Assembly: GCA_021848465.1 (NCBI GenBank)
Contig: JAJZUP010000003.1
Coordinates: 186,001-250,000, forward strand
Reading direction: 5' to 3'
From: Pseudomonadota bacterium
Lineage (GTDB): Bacteria > Pseudomonadota > Gammaproteobacteria > Burkholderiales > Gallionellaceae
Length of the DNA: 64,000 nt
Shown piece after piece: positions 23,501 to 31,362 of the stretch. The notes under the pieces are model-generated. The model was given only the letters and a program-made list of their open reading frames with translations, made no database searches and had not been told where the DNA came from. The position numbers and the translations under genes were made by a program. The first letter of the stretch is position 1, and each line of letters opens with the position of its first letter.

Positions 23501-24263
23501 CATATTTGTGGATCGACAGGTCGGAATTCTTCGCGAGATACACCCCGTCCCGCGCAATGGCAAACCCCAGTAATGCCCCTTCGTCCGGCAAGGCGCGGAC
23601 AAACACACCATCGGGGGTATACACCTTGACCAGGAAATCGTCCTTGTCCAGCACGTAAATACGCCCCGCGGCATCCAGCTTGATGTCGACCGGGGTACGC
23701 AACTTGTATACCTCAGACGATTTATTGGGGGCCGGTTTCAGCTCCAGCGCCCCGGCAAACACGCCATTCACGCCAAACATCATGATGCGCCTGGAGCCCC
23801 CATCCAGGACATACACCACACCCTCGCGCACCGCGACCCCAAGCGGCTTATCCAGCTCGGCTGCCGAACTGCCGCCGAACAGCCCGCCCTTTTTCGCGCC
23901 CAGCTTGCCCAGGAATTTGCCGGCAGTCGTAAACATCAACACCTGGTTCAAGTCGCTGTCCGCCACGTATACCACGCCAGCTTCTTCGGTCACCGCCTCC
24001 GGGCGGCGCAATGACACATCACCCTTGGCAGGGAAGGTATGCTGCAACTTCCCGTCCAGGCCGGTTACGGCAATGACCGGATCAACACCGGAAATCGCCG
24101 CGAAATACAGGTGATCGCCATATCCGGCAAGCAGTTTCTGCCCGCCCCGAATCATGGATGCTGCTTTCACAAACTGGGCCTTTGCCCCTGCCGCATCTTC
24201 TGCCGCGGCAATACCGGAGCCTAACAATCCCAGGCTGCATAGCGCCAGCGCCAGGATGCGCAT
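20535..24263 (-). CDS. Secreted NHL-repeat / fibronectin III / transglutaminase-like / TPR protein
   Basis: About 1242 residues from ATG 24263 (MRILALALCS...), which begins a clean signal peptide; upstream starts at 24287 and 24317 are possible. Numbered on the longest frame of 1261: NHL-type beta-propeller repeats at about 60-595 (recurring FVADRGNDSVQVF, VLDKGGRVIKLD units), Fn3 domains at 598-690 and 692-780, a beta-rich region at 785-900, and a transglutaminase-like domain at about 905-1075 with Cys992 (KSGDCDDLVAFY) and His1018 (EVPGHMFMMFS). The third catalytic position reads IPVETT, Glu instead of the usual Asp. TPRs occupy about 1143-1240. Probably periplasmic or surface-bound. The gene lies 69 bases after the CHASE2 cyclase and just ahead of a small exported protein, so an operon is likely. 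Function unknown. Confidence 0.85.
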   Translation of the reverse strand: MRILALALCSLGLLGSGIAAAEDAAGAKAQFVKAASMIRGGQKLLAGYGDHLYFAAISGVDPVIAVTGLDGKLQHTFPAKGDVSLRRPEAVTEEAGVVYVADSDLNQVLMFTTAGKFLGKLGAKKGGLFGGSSAAELDKPLGVAVREGVVYVLDGGSRRIMMFGVNGVFAGALELKPAPNKSSEVYKLRTPVDIKLDAAGRIYVLDKDDFLVKVYTPDGVFVRALPDEGALLGFAIARDGVYLAKNSDLSIHKYDFNNHLMYRFGMGGDAEGQFSSWSGMVALQDKQVLVADVRKGVVDYFAADQGVALEPVPHAASRPFAKSTGQYQILASKLAWNGKDGFYGVDPEQKALVIVQHGKVEGQIRIKDVVPVSVAFDKNGAAWVLDKGGRVIKLDAAGKMVGSFGSAGSGDGQFDEPTDLVIASSGKIFVADRGNDSVQVFDGDGKFLRAVRKLDNPMSIAVDDQDNVFVLGKGANYVAIYSDQGALVGKVGEGKEGRPGSLDSPVALTANADELMVADGNQIKVYTHGGEFLRSFGAKGSELGELSEPVAIALVDDASFLVAERGNKRVQSFETEYKPAAPQNLAATDGLHSITLNWAPISRSYIKQYQVYRSKDENSGYTHVATLAANQYVDRGLEAEGKYFYRIAAETRSGYEGATSAAVSAVSRRYTPPKLDSVQVDVSSWQLKLSWKPIQSEFVNSYYIYQQDANGTAAKIGEVLTPEYTREGLTPNTKYTYYVAAHSSDGTEGEKYQVDVTTPAFSKAPLEIEVLKVRPIFSNTYKLYQDDGLGMVRLTNNTNKMMEGVTFSFKVNEFMDFATESKLDKLAPGQSADIKLKAVFNNNILNVTEDTAVQTMLEASYFDNGKRESYSKTLTVNVYEKHKLLWDEGGRYASFITPKDTPVLAFVRSVATQYKEVKDESQLAAIVFNALGVYGLTYIPDPANPYQVTSGKVDTVDYIQFPRETLERKSGDCDDLVAFYTSALESMGIATRVIEVPGHMFMMFSTGVDADADGYTMDDMYVIYQGKLWIPVETTAVGKSFVKAWELGAAAYYKWKDKGLTLLDVQQAWETYKPASLQEAKWKPAEVNKDEVEKQFPGEFTAMLKISSQTRTRYYHQRIEKNPSDADAYLQIGITLAKMADRVEAMKYFDKVLSLQPNNAAAMNNRGNLYMIDDQYSEAQKAYLEASRASPDDPYIWINLAKANKALKQFKEAKDAYMKAQNLDPGIKKKYKALGLELSNTL

Positions 24264-24332
24264 CGTTTTTCCCGTCAATCCGTCCATTCTGAAATCCATT
24301 CTGCTATCAATTTGCATCAATTATAAAACCAA

Positions 24333-26372
24333 TCATTTTTCACGGCGATTGAAGACGCCGTCCCAATCGTCAGGCGGCGGTGAATTCTTGAAATGCTCGC
24401 AGCGCTCGATATATATCTTGCATGGCTTATCCTCCGGCACCTCGGCCAAAATCGCAGCAAACTGCTCTTGCGCCTGCTGCCACTGCCGCTCACGATACGT
24501 CTCCAGAGCTGCATTGAAGCGATCAACCATGGCATCATCCATCCCGATCGAAAAACCGGAGGGCTCATAGATGCGTACCGGCATCTGCTTGCCCACCACG
24601 CGAATCCGGTCCAGCTCACGATAATGGCATGAGCCTGCCGTCAAGTCATGCGTGCTGTCGCCCACCAGGAAACTGACCCCGTAAAATTTTGCGGTACTCT
24701 CCAGACGTGCAGCCTGGTTCACCGTATCTCCGATCACGGTGTATTCCATTTTCTTGCCTTCGAAGCCGATGTTGCCGGCCACCACATCGCCCGATTGCAA
24801 GCCACCGCGAATATAGAACGGTTCCTGGCCGGCCTGCGCCCACTTGACGCGCAACTCGGCCATTCTGATGTGCATGGCATGAATACAGGCCAGCGCCAGG
24901 TCGGCATGATGCTCCTGTTTCAGCGGCGCCCCCCAGAATGCCATCAGGCCATCTCCGATGAATTTATCCACCGTGCCATCGAACTGTTCGATGACCTGCA
25001 CCATCTCGCCGAAATACTCATTGAGCCGCGCAACCACTTCCTGCGGCGCACGTCCTTCGCTAAAGGATGTGAAGCCCTTGATGTCGGTGAACAGTACAGT
25101 CACTTGCCGGTTGTCGCCGCCCAGCTTGGCCGCATCCGGATCTTTCTCGAGCCGCGCCACCTGTTTGTCCGACACATAGCTGGAGAATATCTGGCGCATT
25201 TGCCGCGCGTTGCGTTCCAGCACCAGGAAACGGAAGCTCCCGCCCACCAGCAGTGCGATAAATGCGGCCAACGGCGGGAAGATCATGCTGACCCAATGGC
25301 CCTTGAGGAACAGCGCGTAACTGAACCAGACATAGCCGAGCGACACCATCAGCGTAGCAGGCAGCGCCGTATACAGATGCAAGCGCGTGGTCAGGAAATA
25401 GGCGGTCGCTCCGAGCAGCACGATAAACAGAACGTCGAGTGCGGATTCCAGCCCGGTTTGCTGCACAAAACGCCCGCTCAGGATATCGTCGGCCACCGCT
25501 GCATGCACTTCCACCCCCGGAGTATTGCCGTCAAACGGCGTAACGCGCATGTCGTAAATACCCATCGCAGTTGCGCCCACGAACAATATCTTGTCTTTCA
25601 GCAATGCCGGGTCAATGCGCCCTTTGACAATATCGGCAAAGGAATAACGCGGATAGGCGCCGGGCGGCCCGGTAAAATTGATCCACATCGAATAATCGTC
25701 ACTGACGGGTATGTGCCGATCGCCCACCGCAACCTCGTAATTCCCCGGCGTAAAATCCTTTGCGCCAAGAGCCGCCATCGCCCCGACCAGCCCCAATGAT
25801 GGCTTGAACTTGCCATGGTCGTCGATCAGCAGCAACGTGCGCCGGTTGACCCCGTCGCTCTCCGGGAAGAAATTGATATGGCCGACACCGCGCACCGCCC
25901 CCTCGATTTCCGGGATGGAGCCAATCCTCCCGGCAACCCGGAACGAGGTATCAAAATTAAAGGAGGTTGCCAGAAACACATTACCCGCGCGCCGGGCGGC
26001 GGCGGCAAACTCCCGGTCCGCTTTGCTGCTCTCCGGTTCCGGGAAAAACGCATCGAACAAAACCGCCTTTGCCCCATCTCCGGACAACCGATCCAGCAAT
26101 TGCGCATACACACTGCGCGTCCAGGGAAAGCGTCCCAGTTCGGCAATGCTTTTATCGTCGATCGCAATAATGGCAATCTGCGGGTTGGGCGCAATCGCCC
26201 CACGCAGCTTTTTGAAACGCAGGTCATAGGTGCGTGACTCAAAAGCCTCCAGGAACGGATTCTGGGTGTAATACAGCAGCGCCACCGAAAAAATCGAGAC
26301 GGCAGCCAACAGCACCGATATGACTTTCGTTCCCTGCCGGGACGACATCCGCTTCAAGACCGAGAATTCCAT
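24333..26372 (-). CDS. CHASE2-domain adenylate cyclase (class III)
   Basis: 679 residues. TM1 (about 17-35), a periplasmic CHASE2 sensor (about 38-305, with AIDDKSIAELGRFPW and LLKDKILFVGATAMGIYD), three helices (310-385), then a class III cyclase domain (420-605). Metal aspartates are D430 (LFTDIKGFTSF) and D474 (KFIGDGLMAFWG). K541 (KKMEYT) and D549 (VIGDTVNQAARLE) are the pair that selects ATP, so cAMP is the likely product. A C-terminal helical tail (615-679) has TPR-like spacing. First gene of the operon with the NHL/transglutaminase protein, so an external signal may be linked to cAMP. Confidence 0.92.
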   Translation of the reverse strand: MEFSVLKRMSSRQGTKVISVLLAAVSIFSVALLYYTQNPFLEAFESRTYDLRFKKLRGAIAPNPQIAIIAIDDKSIAELGRFPWTRSVYAQLLDRLSGDGAKAVLFDAFFPEPESSKADREFAAAARRAGNVFLATSFNFDTSFRVAGRIGSIPEIEGAVRGVGHINFFPESDGVNRRTLLLIDDHGKFKPSLGLVGAMAALGAKDFTPGNYEVAVGDRHIPVSDDYSMWINFTGPPGAYPRYSFADIVKGRIDPALLKDKILFVGATAMGIYDMRVTPFDGNTPGVEVHAAVADDILSGRFVQQTGLESALDVLFIVLLGATAYFLTTRLHLYTALPATLMVSLGYVWFSYALFLKGHWVSMIFPPLAAFIALLVGGSFRFLVLERNARQMRQIFSSYVSDKQVARLEKDPDAAKLGGDNRQVTVLFTDIKGFTSFSEGRAPQEVVARLNEYFGEMVQVIEQFDGTVDKFIGDGLMAFWGAPLKQEHHADLALACIHAMHIRMAELRVKWAQAGQEPFYIRGGLQSGDVVAGNIGFEGKKMEYTVIGDTVNQAARLESTAKFYGVSFLVGDSTHDLTAGSCHYRELDRIRVVGKQMPVRIYEPSGFSIGMDDAMVDRFNAALETYRERQWQQAQEQFAAILAEVPEDKPCKIYIERCEHFKNSPPPDDWDGVFNRREK

Positions 26373-26390
26373 GAATCAACCGCCCGTGGT

Positions 26391-26420
26391 TTGCATGCGG
26401 CCTATTTTAGCCGCTTGCAA
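26391..26420. promoter_or_regulatory. 11-bp inverted repeat in front of the cyclase gene
   Basis: Arms TTGCATGCGGC and GCCGCTTGCAA match at 10 of 11 positions around CTATTTTA. On the minus strand the loop contains TAAAAT, a possible -10 element, 19 to 48 bases before the cyclase start. It could be an operator over the promoter, or a terminator for panD without a T run. Confidence 0.5.
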
Positions 26421-26440
26421 ACAAATCCGTGCGGGGAAAA

Positions 26441-26821
26441 TCAGGCTGCCTGGACGGGGATCTGCTCGCGTTGCGCGATGATGCGGTTATGCTCGTCCAC
26501 ATAGACCAGCACGGGGTGATACTTTTGCATTTCCATTTCAGAGTAAATGGAATATGCCGCAATGATCAGGATGTCGCCTGGCCCCGCCTTGTGCGCGGCG
26601 GCACCGTTTACCGAGATGGTGCGCGAACCGCGCTGGGCGCGTATCGCATAGGTGGTAAAGCGTTCGCCGTTGCTGACGTTGTAAATGTCAATCTGCTGAT
26701 ATTCCTTGATCCCGGAAGCATCCAGCAAATCATCATCAATGGCGCACGAACCCTCGTAATGCAGTTCGGACTGCGTTACGCGCACGCGGTGCAATTTGGC
26801 TTGTAGCATGGTTCGTTGCAT
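26441..26821 (-). CDS. panD: Aspartate 1-decarboxylase
   Basis: Makes beta-alanine for pantothenate. 126 residues, expressed as a proenzyme that cleaves itself at Gly-Ser to form the pyruvoyl cofactor; the site is [12 protein letters not shown] (S25). [15 protein letters not shown] at the N-terminus and [15 protein letters not shown] are typical. It lies downstream of panC on the same strand and has its own predicted promoter. Confidence 0.96.
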   Translation of the reverse strand: MQRTMLQAKLHRVRVTQSELHYEGSCAIDDDLLDASGIKEYQQIDIYNVSNGERFTTYAIRAQRGSRTISVNGAAAHKAGPGDILIIAAYSIYSEMEMQKYHPVLVYVDEHNRIIAQREQIPVQAA

Positions 26822-26856
26822 GGTTACCTCCAGCCCTCCGGAATCGAGGGGCGCGC

Positions 26857-26885
26857 ATTATAAACGCTTGAACCTCAAAGACCAA
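26857..26885 (-). promoter_or_regulatory. Predicted sigma-70 promoter of panD
   Basis: On the minus strand, -35 TTGGTC (26885-26880), a 17-base spacer and a perfect -10 TATAAT (26862-26857), 36 bases before the panD start. The -35 lies within the end of panC. Confidence 0.6.
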
Positions 26886-27702
26886 CCTCCAGGTTATCGA
26901 TCAGCCGGGTCGCCCCAAGCCGGGCTGCCGCCAGGATTACCAGCCTGCGCTCGCCCGCCTGTGGTATTGCGAGTCCGTCCTGGGCTCGGATGGCCACATA
27001 TTCGACCTGCCAGCCTTGCGACGCAAGCGCCTCCATGGCGTTGCGCTCCAGTCCGGCCAGCTCTTTACTGCCCGCCGACAGGGCGCTCCTGACATCAGCG
27101 AGGGTTTGATACAGGAAAGCCGATTTAGTTCGCTCCTGCGGGGTCAGGTATTGATTACGTGATGAAAGTGCCAGGCCATCTTCCGCCCGCACGGTCTCGC
27201 CGCCGACAATCCGGATCGGCAAATTGAACTGCCGCACCATTTGCCGGATGATCGCCAGTTGCTGGTAGTCCTTTTTGCCGAATAGCGCCACATGCGGCTG
27301 CACCAGGTTGAACAGCTTCAGCACCACCGTCGCCATGCCGCGAAAATGGCCGGGACGGAAAGCACCACATAATTCAGCAGCCATCGGGGGCGGCTCCACG
27401 AACAGCGTCTGCGTTTCCGGATACATTTCGCCTACTGCGGGAGCAAACACCACGTCGGCATAGCCATGCAATTTTGCGCAGTCCGCCTCAAGTGTGCGCG
27501 GATACTTGTCAAAATCCTCATGCGGCCCGAACTGCAGCGGGTTCACGAAAATACTGACGACGACACAGCTACCCTCGCTGCGCGCCTGTTTGACAAGCGC
27601 GATATGCCCCTCATGCAGGTTGCCCATGGTTGGCACGAATGCAATTGTGCGCTCACCCTGAAGCCGTGCGCGCAAATCGGTGGAGGTATGTACAAGCTGC
27701 AT
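26875..27702 (-). CDS. panC: Pantothenate synthetase
   Basis: Joins pantoate and beta-alanine with ATP. 275 residues. The N-terminal [19 protein letters not shown] carries the HIGH-type site. [34 protein letters not shown] and the [10 protein letters not shown] segment of the family are present. The start overlaps the panB stop as TGATG, so translation is coupled. Confidence 0.97.
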   Translation of the reverse strand: MQLVHTSTDLRARLQGERTIAFVPTMGNLHEGHIALVKQARSEGSCVVVSIFVNPLQFGPHEDFDKYPRTLEADCAKLHGYADVVFAPAVGEMYPETQTLFVEPPPMAAELCGAFRPGHFRGMATVVLKLFNLVQPHVALFGKKDYQQLAIIRQMVRQFNLPIRIVGGETVRAEDGLALSSRNQYLTPQERTKSAFLYQTLADVRSALSAGSKELAGLERNAMEALASQGWQVEYVAIRAQDGLAIPQAGERRLVILAAARLGATRLIDNLEVGL

Positions 27703-28493
27703 CAGAAGCTGTGCTCCGGAGCGGGAAACGTACCGGCCTTGACTTCGGCAACATAGCGCGCCAAGGCCTCGGCGATGGATGCCGCACCTTGCATGAAGTC
27801 CTTCACAAAGCGCGCCTTCCTGCCGGGGTATATGTTCAGCATGTCATACACCACCAGCACCTGCCCCGAACATCCTGCGCCGGCCCCGATGCCGATTGTC
27901 GGAACATGCAATTGTGCAGTCACCTCCGCAGCAAGCTTCGCCGGAATCGCCTCCATCAACACCATACCAGCACCTGCCCGCTCCAACGCCTGTGCGTCCT
28001 GCCGCAATTTTGCCGCCGCCGCATCATCCTTGCCCTGCACCTTGTAACCGCCAAGCTGGTGCACCGACTGCGGTGTCAGGCCGATATGCGCACACACCGG
28101 TATGCCGCGTGAGGTCAGGAACTGGACTGTTTCGGCCATTTCGGCGCCCCCCTCCAGCTTGACCATATGCGCGCCGGCCGCCATCAACTGCACCGCATAG
28201 GCGAAGGTTTCGCGCGGGCTGGCTTGCGACGTGCCGAACGGCATATCAGCCATGATGAAGGCCTGTTGCGACCCGCTCGCCACACAGGCGGTATGGTATG
28301 CCATCTGCTCGATGGTAACCGCCAGCGTGCTCTCGCGGCCCTGGACCACCATGCCCAGCGAATCGCCCACCAGCAACACATCCACGCCACTACTTTCCAT
28401 CAGGGTGGCAAAACTGGCGTCGTAACACGTCAGCACAACGATTTTCTCGCCCTTGTCTCGCATAGCCTGCAATTTGCTCAGCGTTACTCTCAC
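27702..28493 (-). CDS. panB: 3-methyl-2-oxobutanoate hydroxymethyltransferase
   Basis: First step of the pantoate branch, transferring a hydroxymethyl group from methylene-THF to ketoisovalerate. 263 residues. The N-terminal [32 protein letters not shown], the ADMPFGT block and [12 protein letters not shown] are family signatures. The start is GTG at 28493; a nearby ATG (28497) is out of frame. Confidence 0.97.
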   Translation of the reverse strand: MRVTLSKLQAMRDKGEKIVVLTCYDASFATLMESSGVDVLLVGDSLGMVVQGRESTLAVTIEQMAYHTACVASGSQQAFIMADMPFGTSQASPRETFAYAVQLMAAGAHMVKLEGGAEMAETVQFLTSRGIPVCAHIGLTPQSVHQLGGYKVQGKDDAAAAKLRQDAQALERAGAGMVLMEAIPAKLAAEVTAQLHVPTIGIGAGAGCSGQVLVVYDMLNIYPGRKARFVKDFMQGAASIAEALARYVAEVKAGTFPAPEHSF

Positions 28494-28558
28494 CCATGTT
28501 CTCCCGCGTTATGGCTTTCCAAGCATGAGGGAGCGTGAAAACCCTCCCTCACCTCAAT

Positions 28559-28577
28559 CCTCTCCCGGCAGGAGAGG
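28559..28577. repeat. Short palindromic repeat in the panB upstream gap
   Basis: Perfect arms CCTCTCC / GGAGAGG around CGGCA, in the context CCCTCACCTCAATCCTCTCC. This resembles the common proteobacterial intergenic palindrome with CCCTCTCCC...GGGAGAGGG. It is in the 106-base gap between the deoxynucleoside kinase and panB, which otherwise holds nothing recognisable. Confidence 0.6.
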
Positions 28578-28599
28578 ATGCAACCGCGAACAGCAATTT

Positions 28600-29244
28600 T
28601 CAATCCCTGCCCACGTTGAAATACTCGCGCGCACCTTTCATCTTGCCGATCTTCTCCAGCAACAACTCGAAATCCTCGGCCTGGTCAACGAAATTCAGGT
28701 TGTCGCTATTCACCACCAATAACGGCGCAGCATCAAAGTGATGAAAGAACTCCCCGTAAATGCCCGACAATTTTGCCAGATAGTCGGCGGTGATGGTGCG
28801 CTCATATTTCAGACCGCGACGCTGGATACGCTCCAGCAACACATCGGTTGATGCCTGCAGGTATATCACCAGATCCGGCTGCGGCGCCTGCAGCGCCAGG
28901 CTTTGGAAAATCGACTGGTAGAGCTTGAATTCCTCTTCATCGAGGGTCAGTTTGGCAAACAGCCGATCTTTCTCGAACAGGTAATCCGATACCGTACGTG
29001 CGTTGAACATATCCAGTTGCGCCAGGTCGCGCACCTCATTGATGCGCTGGAACAGGAAAAACAACTGGGTCGGCAACGCATAGCGCGCCTGATCCTTGTA
29101 AAACCGCTCCAGAAACGGGTTGTCCTGCGGTTTCTCCAACAGGAGCTGCGCCCCGATCTGCCCGGCCAAACGCTGAGCCAGGCTGGTTTTCCCAACCCCG
29201 ATCGGCCCCTCCACCACGACATACCGGTACTTGCTCAAAGACAT
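28600..29244 (-). CDS. Deoxynucleoside (adenosine/guanosine) kinase
   Basis: 214 residues from ATG 29244 (MSLSKYRYVVVEGPIGVGKT); an upstream frame extension lies inside folK. P-loop GPIGVGKTSLAQRL (about 11-24), DRLFAKLTLDEEE with the family's base-specificity region, QAPQPDLVIYLQAST and a lid-type LERIQRRGLKYER. It belongs to the dNK/dGK family, salvaging deoxynucleosides. The start overlaps the folK stop by 10 bases. The folK-dNK-panB-panC order is common in beta- and gammaproteobacteria. Confidence 0.92.
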   Translation of the reverse strand: MSLSKYRYVVVEGPIGVGKTSLAQRLAGQIGAQLLLEKPQDNPFLERFYKDQARYALPTQLFFLFQRINEVRDLAQLDMFNARTVSDYLFEKDRLFAKLTLDEEEFKLYQSIFQSLALQAPQPDLVIYLQASTDVLLERIQRRGLKYERTITADYLAKLSGIYGEFFHHFDAAPLLVVNSDNLNFVDQAEDFELLLEKIGKMKGAREYFNVGRD

Positions 29245-29729
29245 GGCTGCAACCGTTCCAGCCTCTGGTCGGCGCACTGCAGGAACGCCTGTTGTGCTTT
29301 GCCGATATTCGGGATCACGCAGTCCGGCATGATTTCCAGCAGTGGCTGCAATACGAAAGCGCGCCGGTGCATTTGCGGATGCGGGATGGTCAGCCCATGC
29401 TCATGATGCACCAGGTCGTCATACATCAGCACATCCAGGTCCAGCGTACGTGGCGCATTCAGGAAGGTGCGCCTGCGCCCCTGCTGCGCCTCCAGCGTCA
29501 ATAGCACGTCCAGTACGGCGCGCGGCGCCAGCGAGGTTTCCAGCAACACCACGGCATTGATGAAATCCGGCTGTTCCAGGTAGCCCACCGGCGCGCTGCG
29601 ATAGAGGGATGAACGCAAACCGACGCGCATATGCGGTTGCACATCCAGCAACTCGATTGCATGCAGCACCTGGACATGGGGCTCGTCCAGATTACTCCCC
29701 AGCCCGACCAAAACTTTATGCAATATCAT
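29235..29729 (-). CDS. folK: 2-amino-4-hydroxy-6-hydroxymethyldihydropteridine pyrophosphokinase
   Basis: Pyrophosphorylates the pterin in folate synthesis. 164 residues from ATG 29729 (MILHKVLVGLGSNLDEP); a TTG at 29741 overlapping the pcnB stop is an alternative. The family signature LDLDVLMYDDLVHHEHGLTIPHP is present in shorter form (RTLDLDVLMYDD), as is the GLGSNL N-terminus. It is coupled to pcnB upstream and the kinase downstream. Confidence 0.95.
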   Translation of the reverse strand: MILHKVLVGLGSNLDEPHVQVLHAIELLDVQPHMRVGLRSSLYRSAPVGYLEQPDFINAVVLLETSLAPRAVLDVLLTLEAQQGRRRTFLNAPRTLDLDVLMYDDLVHHEHGLTIPHPQMHRRAFVLQPLLEIMPDCVIPNIGKAQQAFLQCADQRLERLQPCL

Positions 29730-29737
29730 TCCGGCAC

Positions 29738-31081
29738 TCAATCTATCGGCAGTTCGGCCTGGGTAGCCGCATTGGATTTCTTCCTGCGCCTGCGTTTTTG
29801 CCTGGGCTCAGTCTCCGGCATCAGCATTTCGGCGCGGCGCTCGTCGCTGGCGTCCTGAAATTCCGTCCACCAGTCGCCAACTTCCTTTGCCACCTCCTGG
29901 CTTTCACAGCGCAGCAACAGGAAATCATACGCGGCGCGGAAGCGCGGCATGCCCAGCAGGCGTACGGGACGGCTTCCAGAGCGCTGCTCAAACCGCGGTT
30001 GCAGCAGCCAGATTTCCTTCATGATCGTGTCATAACGGCGCGGAATCGCAAGCTGCTCGCGCTGCCGCTCCAGCACGGCCTCCATGGCCTCATGCAACGC
30101 CGGAACGGGCTTCTCGCCGGCACGCTGACGCTTGTCCCAGTCTGCCAGCACTTCATGCCACAGCAATGCCGCGAACAGGAAGGCGGGCGAAGCCGGCTTG
30201 TCGTCCCGGATGCGCTGATCCGTATTGTGCAAGGCATTGATGATAAAACGCTCGCCCTGCGGCTGCTCAAGAATGACGTCCAGCATCGGCAGCATGCCGT
30301 GGTGCAAGCCCATTGAGCGCAATTTCTTGACGCATTCCCAGGCATGTCCGGACAACAGCAATTTCAACATCTCATCGAACATGCGCGCCTGCGGAACATT
30401 GGCCAGCAGGTTTTTCATGCGCGCAATCGGTTCCGCCGTTGCCGCATCCAGATGCATGCCCAGTTTCGCCGATAGACGCACAGCGCGCAGCATGCGCACC
30501 GGATCCTCGCGGTAACGCACCTCAGGCTCACCGATCATGCGCAGGGATTTTGCGCAGATATCCTCATAACCGTGGTGGTAATCGAAGATTTCCCCAGTTG
30601 CCGGATCATAGAACAGCGCGTTGGCGGTAAAGTCGCGCCGCGCCGCGTCCTGCTCCTGATCGCCGAATTCGTTGTCGCGCAATATGCGCCCATGCGCGTC
30701 CGTTTCCGCCTCATCGGCTTCAACCGCGCGCCGGAAGGTGGACACCTCCACCGTTTCCTCGCCGAACATCACATGCACGAGCCGGAAACGCCGCCCGATG
30801 ATGCGTGCGCGACGGAACACGCGCTTGACCTCTTCGGGCGTCGCGTCGGTAGCCACATCGAAATCTTTGGGCTGACGGCCCAGCAGCAGGTCCCGCACCG
30901 CACCGCCAACGACGAACGCCTTGAACCCGGCCGCCTGCAATCCCTCGGTCACGCGTAATGCGCCGTGGCTCACCAGGTCGCGGTTGATCTTATGCACCGC
31001 AAACGGAATAACGTTTTCTCGGTTACGCGACAAGGGCCTGGATTTTCTGCCAAACACTTTTCCGAACAATTTTTTTATCAT
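29738..31081 (-). CDS. pcnB: Poly(A) polymerase I
   Basis: Adds poly(A) tails that promote RNA decay. 447 residues. The nucleotidyltransferase core has FVVGGAVRDLLLGRQPKDFDV (about 55-75) with the metal aspartates in DFDVATDATPEEV, then RRFRLVHVMFG and the RRDFTANALFYDP block. The basic N-terminus (KKLFGKVFGRKSRPLSRNR) and the RRRRKK C-terminus fit PcnB and not the CCA-adding enzyme. First gene of the pcnB-folK-dNK-panBC run. Confidence 0.95.
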   Translation of the reverse strand: MIKKLFGKVFGRKSRPLSRNRENVIPFAVHKINRDLVSHGALRVTEGLQAAGFKAFVVGGAVRDLLLGRQPKDFDVATDATPEEVKRVFRRARIIGRRFRLVHVMFGEETVEVSTFRRAVEADEAETDAHGRILRDNEFGDQEQDAARRDFTANALFYDPATGEIFDYHHGYEDICAKSLRMIGEPEVRYREDPVRMLRAVRLSAKLGMHLDAATAEPIARMKNLLANVPQARMFDEMLKLLLSGHAWECVKKLRSMGLHHGMLPMLDVILEQPQGERFIINALHNTDQRIRDDKPASPAFLFAALLWHEVLADWDKRQRAGEKPVPALHEAMEAVLERQREQLAIPRRYDTIMKEIWLLQPRFEQRSGSRPVRLLGMPRFRAAYDFLLLRCESQEVAKEVGDWWTEFQDASDERRAEMLMPETEPRQKRRRRKKSNAATQAELPID

Positions 31082-31208
31082 CGCAAATACATTCCGGGGC
31101 TAGCGACCCGCGGCCGCCTGGAGCATGTGATTATACCCCAGCCCCCGTGCAAGCCCGGAAAACCCTGACGGGCCGGCGATTTCCCAGCCTCTCCTACTAT
31201 CAGGGCAG

Positions 31209-31256
31209 ATAGGACAAATCTTACTGGAACTACGATCAATATAGGACAAGTCCTAT
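31209..31256 (+). promoter_or_regulatory. Two 7-2-7 palindromic operator-like sites upstream of the NarL-type regulator
   Basis: A perfect inverted repeat ATAGGAC-AA-GTCCTAT (31241-31256) and an imperfect copy ATAGGAC-AA-ATCTTAC (31209-31224) start 32 bases apart, about three helical turns. The 7-2-7 geometry is that of NarL/RcsB-class dimers. TTGACG follows the second site directly and may be a -35 element. This gap (31082-31362) has no gene. Confidence 0.65.
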
Positions 31257-31362
31257 TGACGCCCCTGCAAAATCAAGATTGTCTGATGGATGTTGCATGT
31301 GCATTTTGAGACCATCCCGAAAATTATTACAAGCATGGGAGAGCCGGCAAGGCATAGGCAAG

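Noticed and set aside
24648-25799. 383-aa open frame antisense to the CHASE2 cyclase
   Set aside because: Shadow of a well-supported gene with catalytic residues in the other strand.
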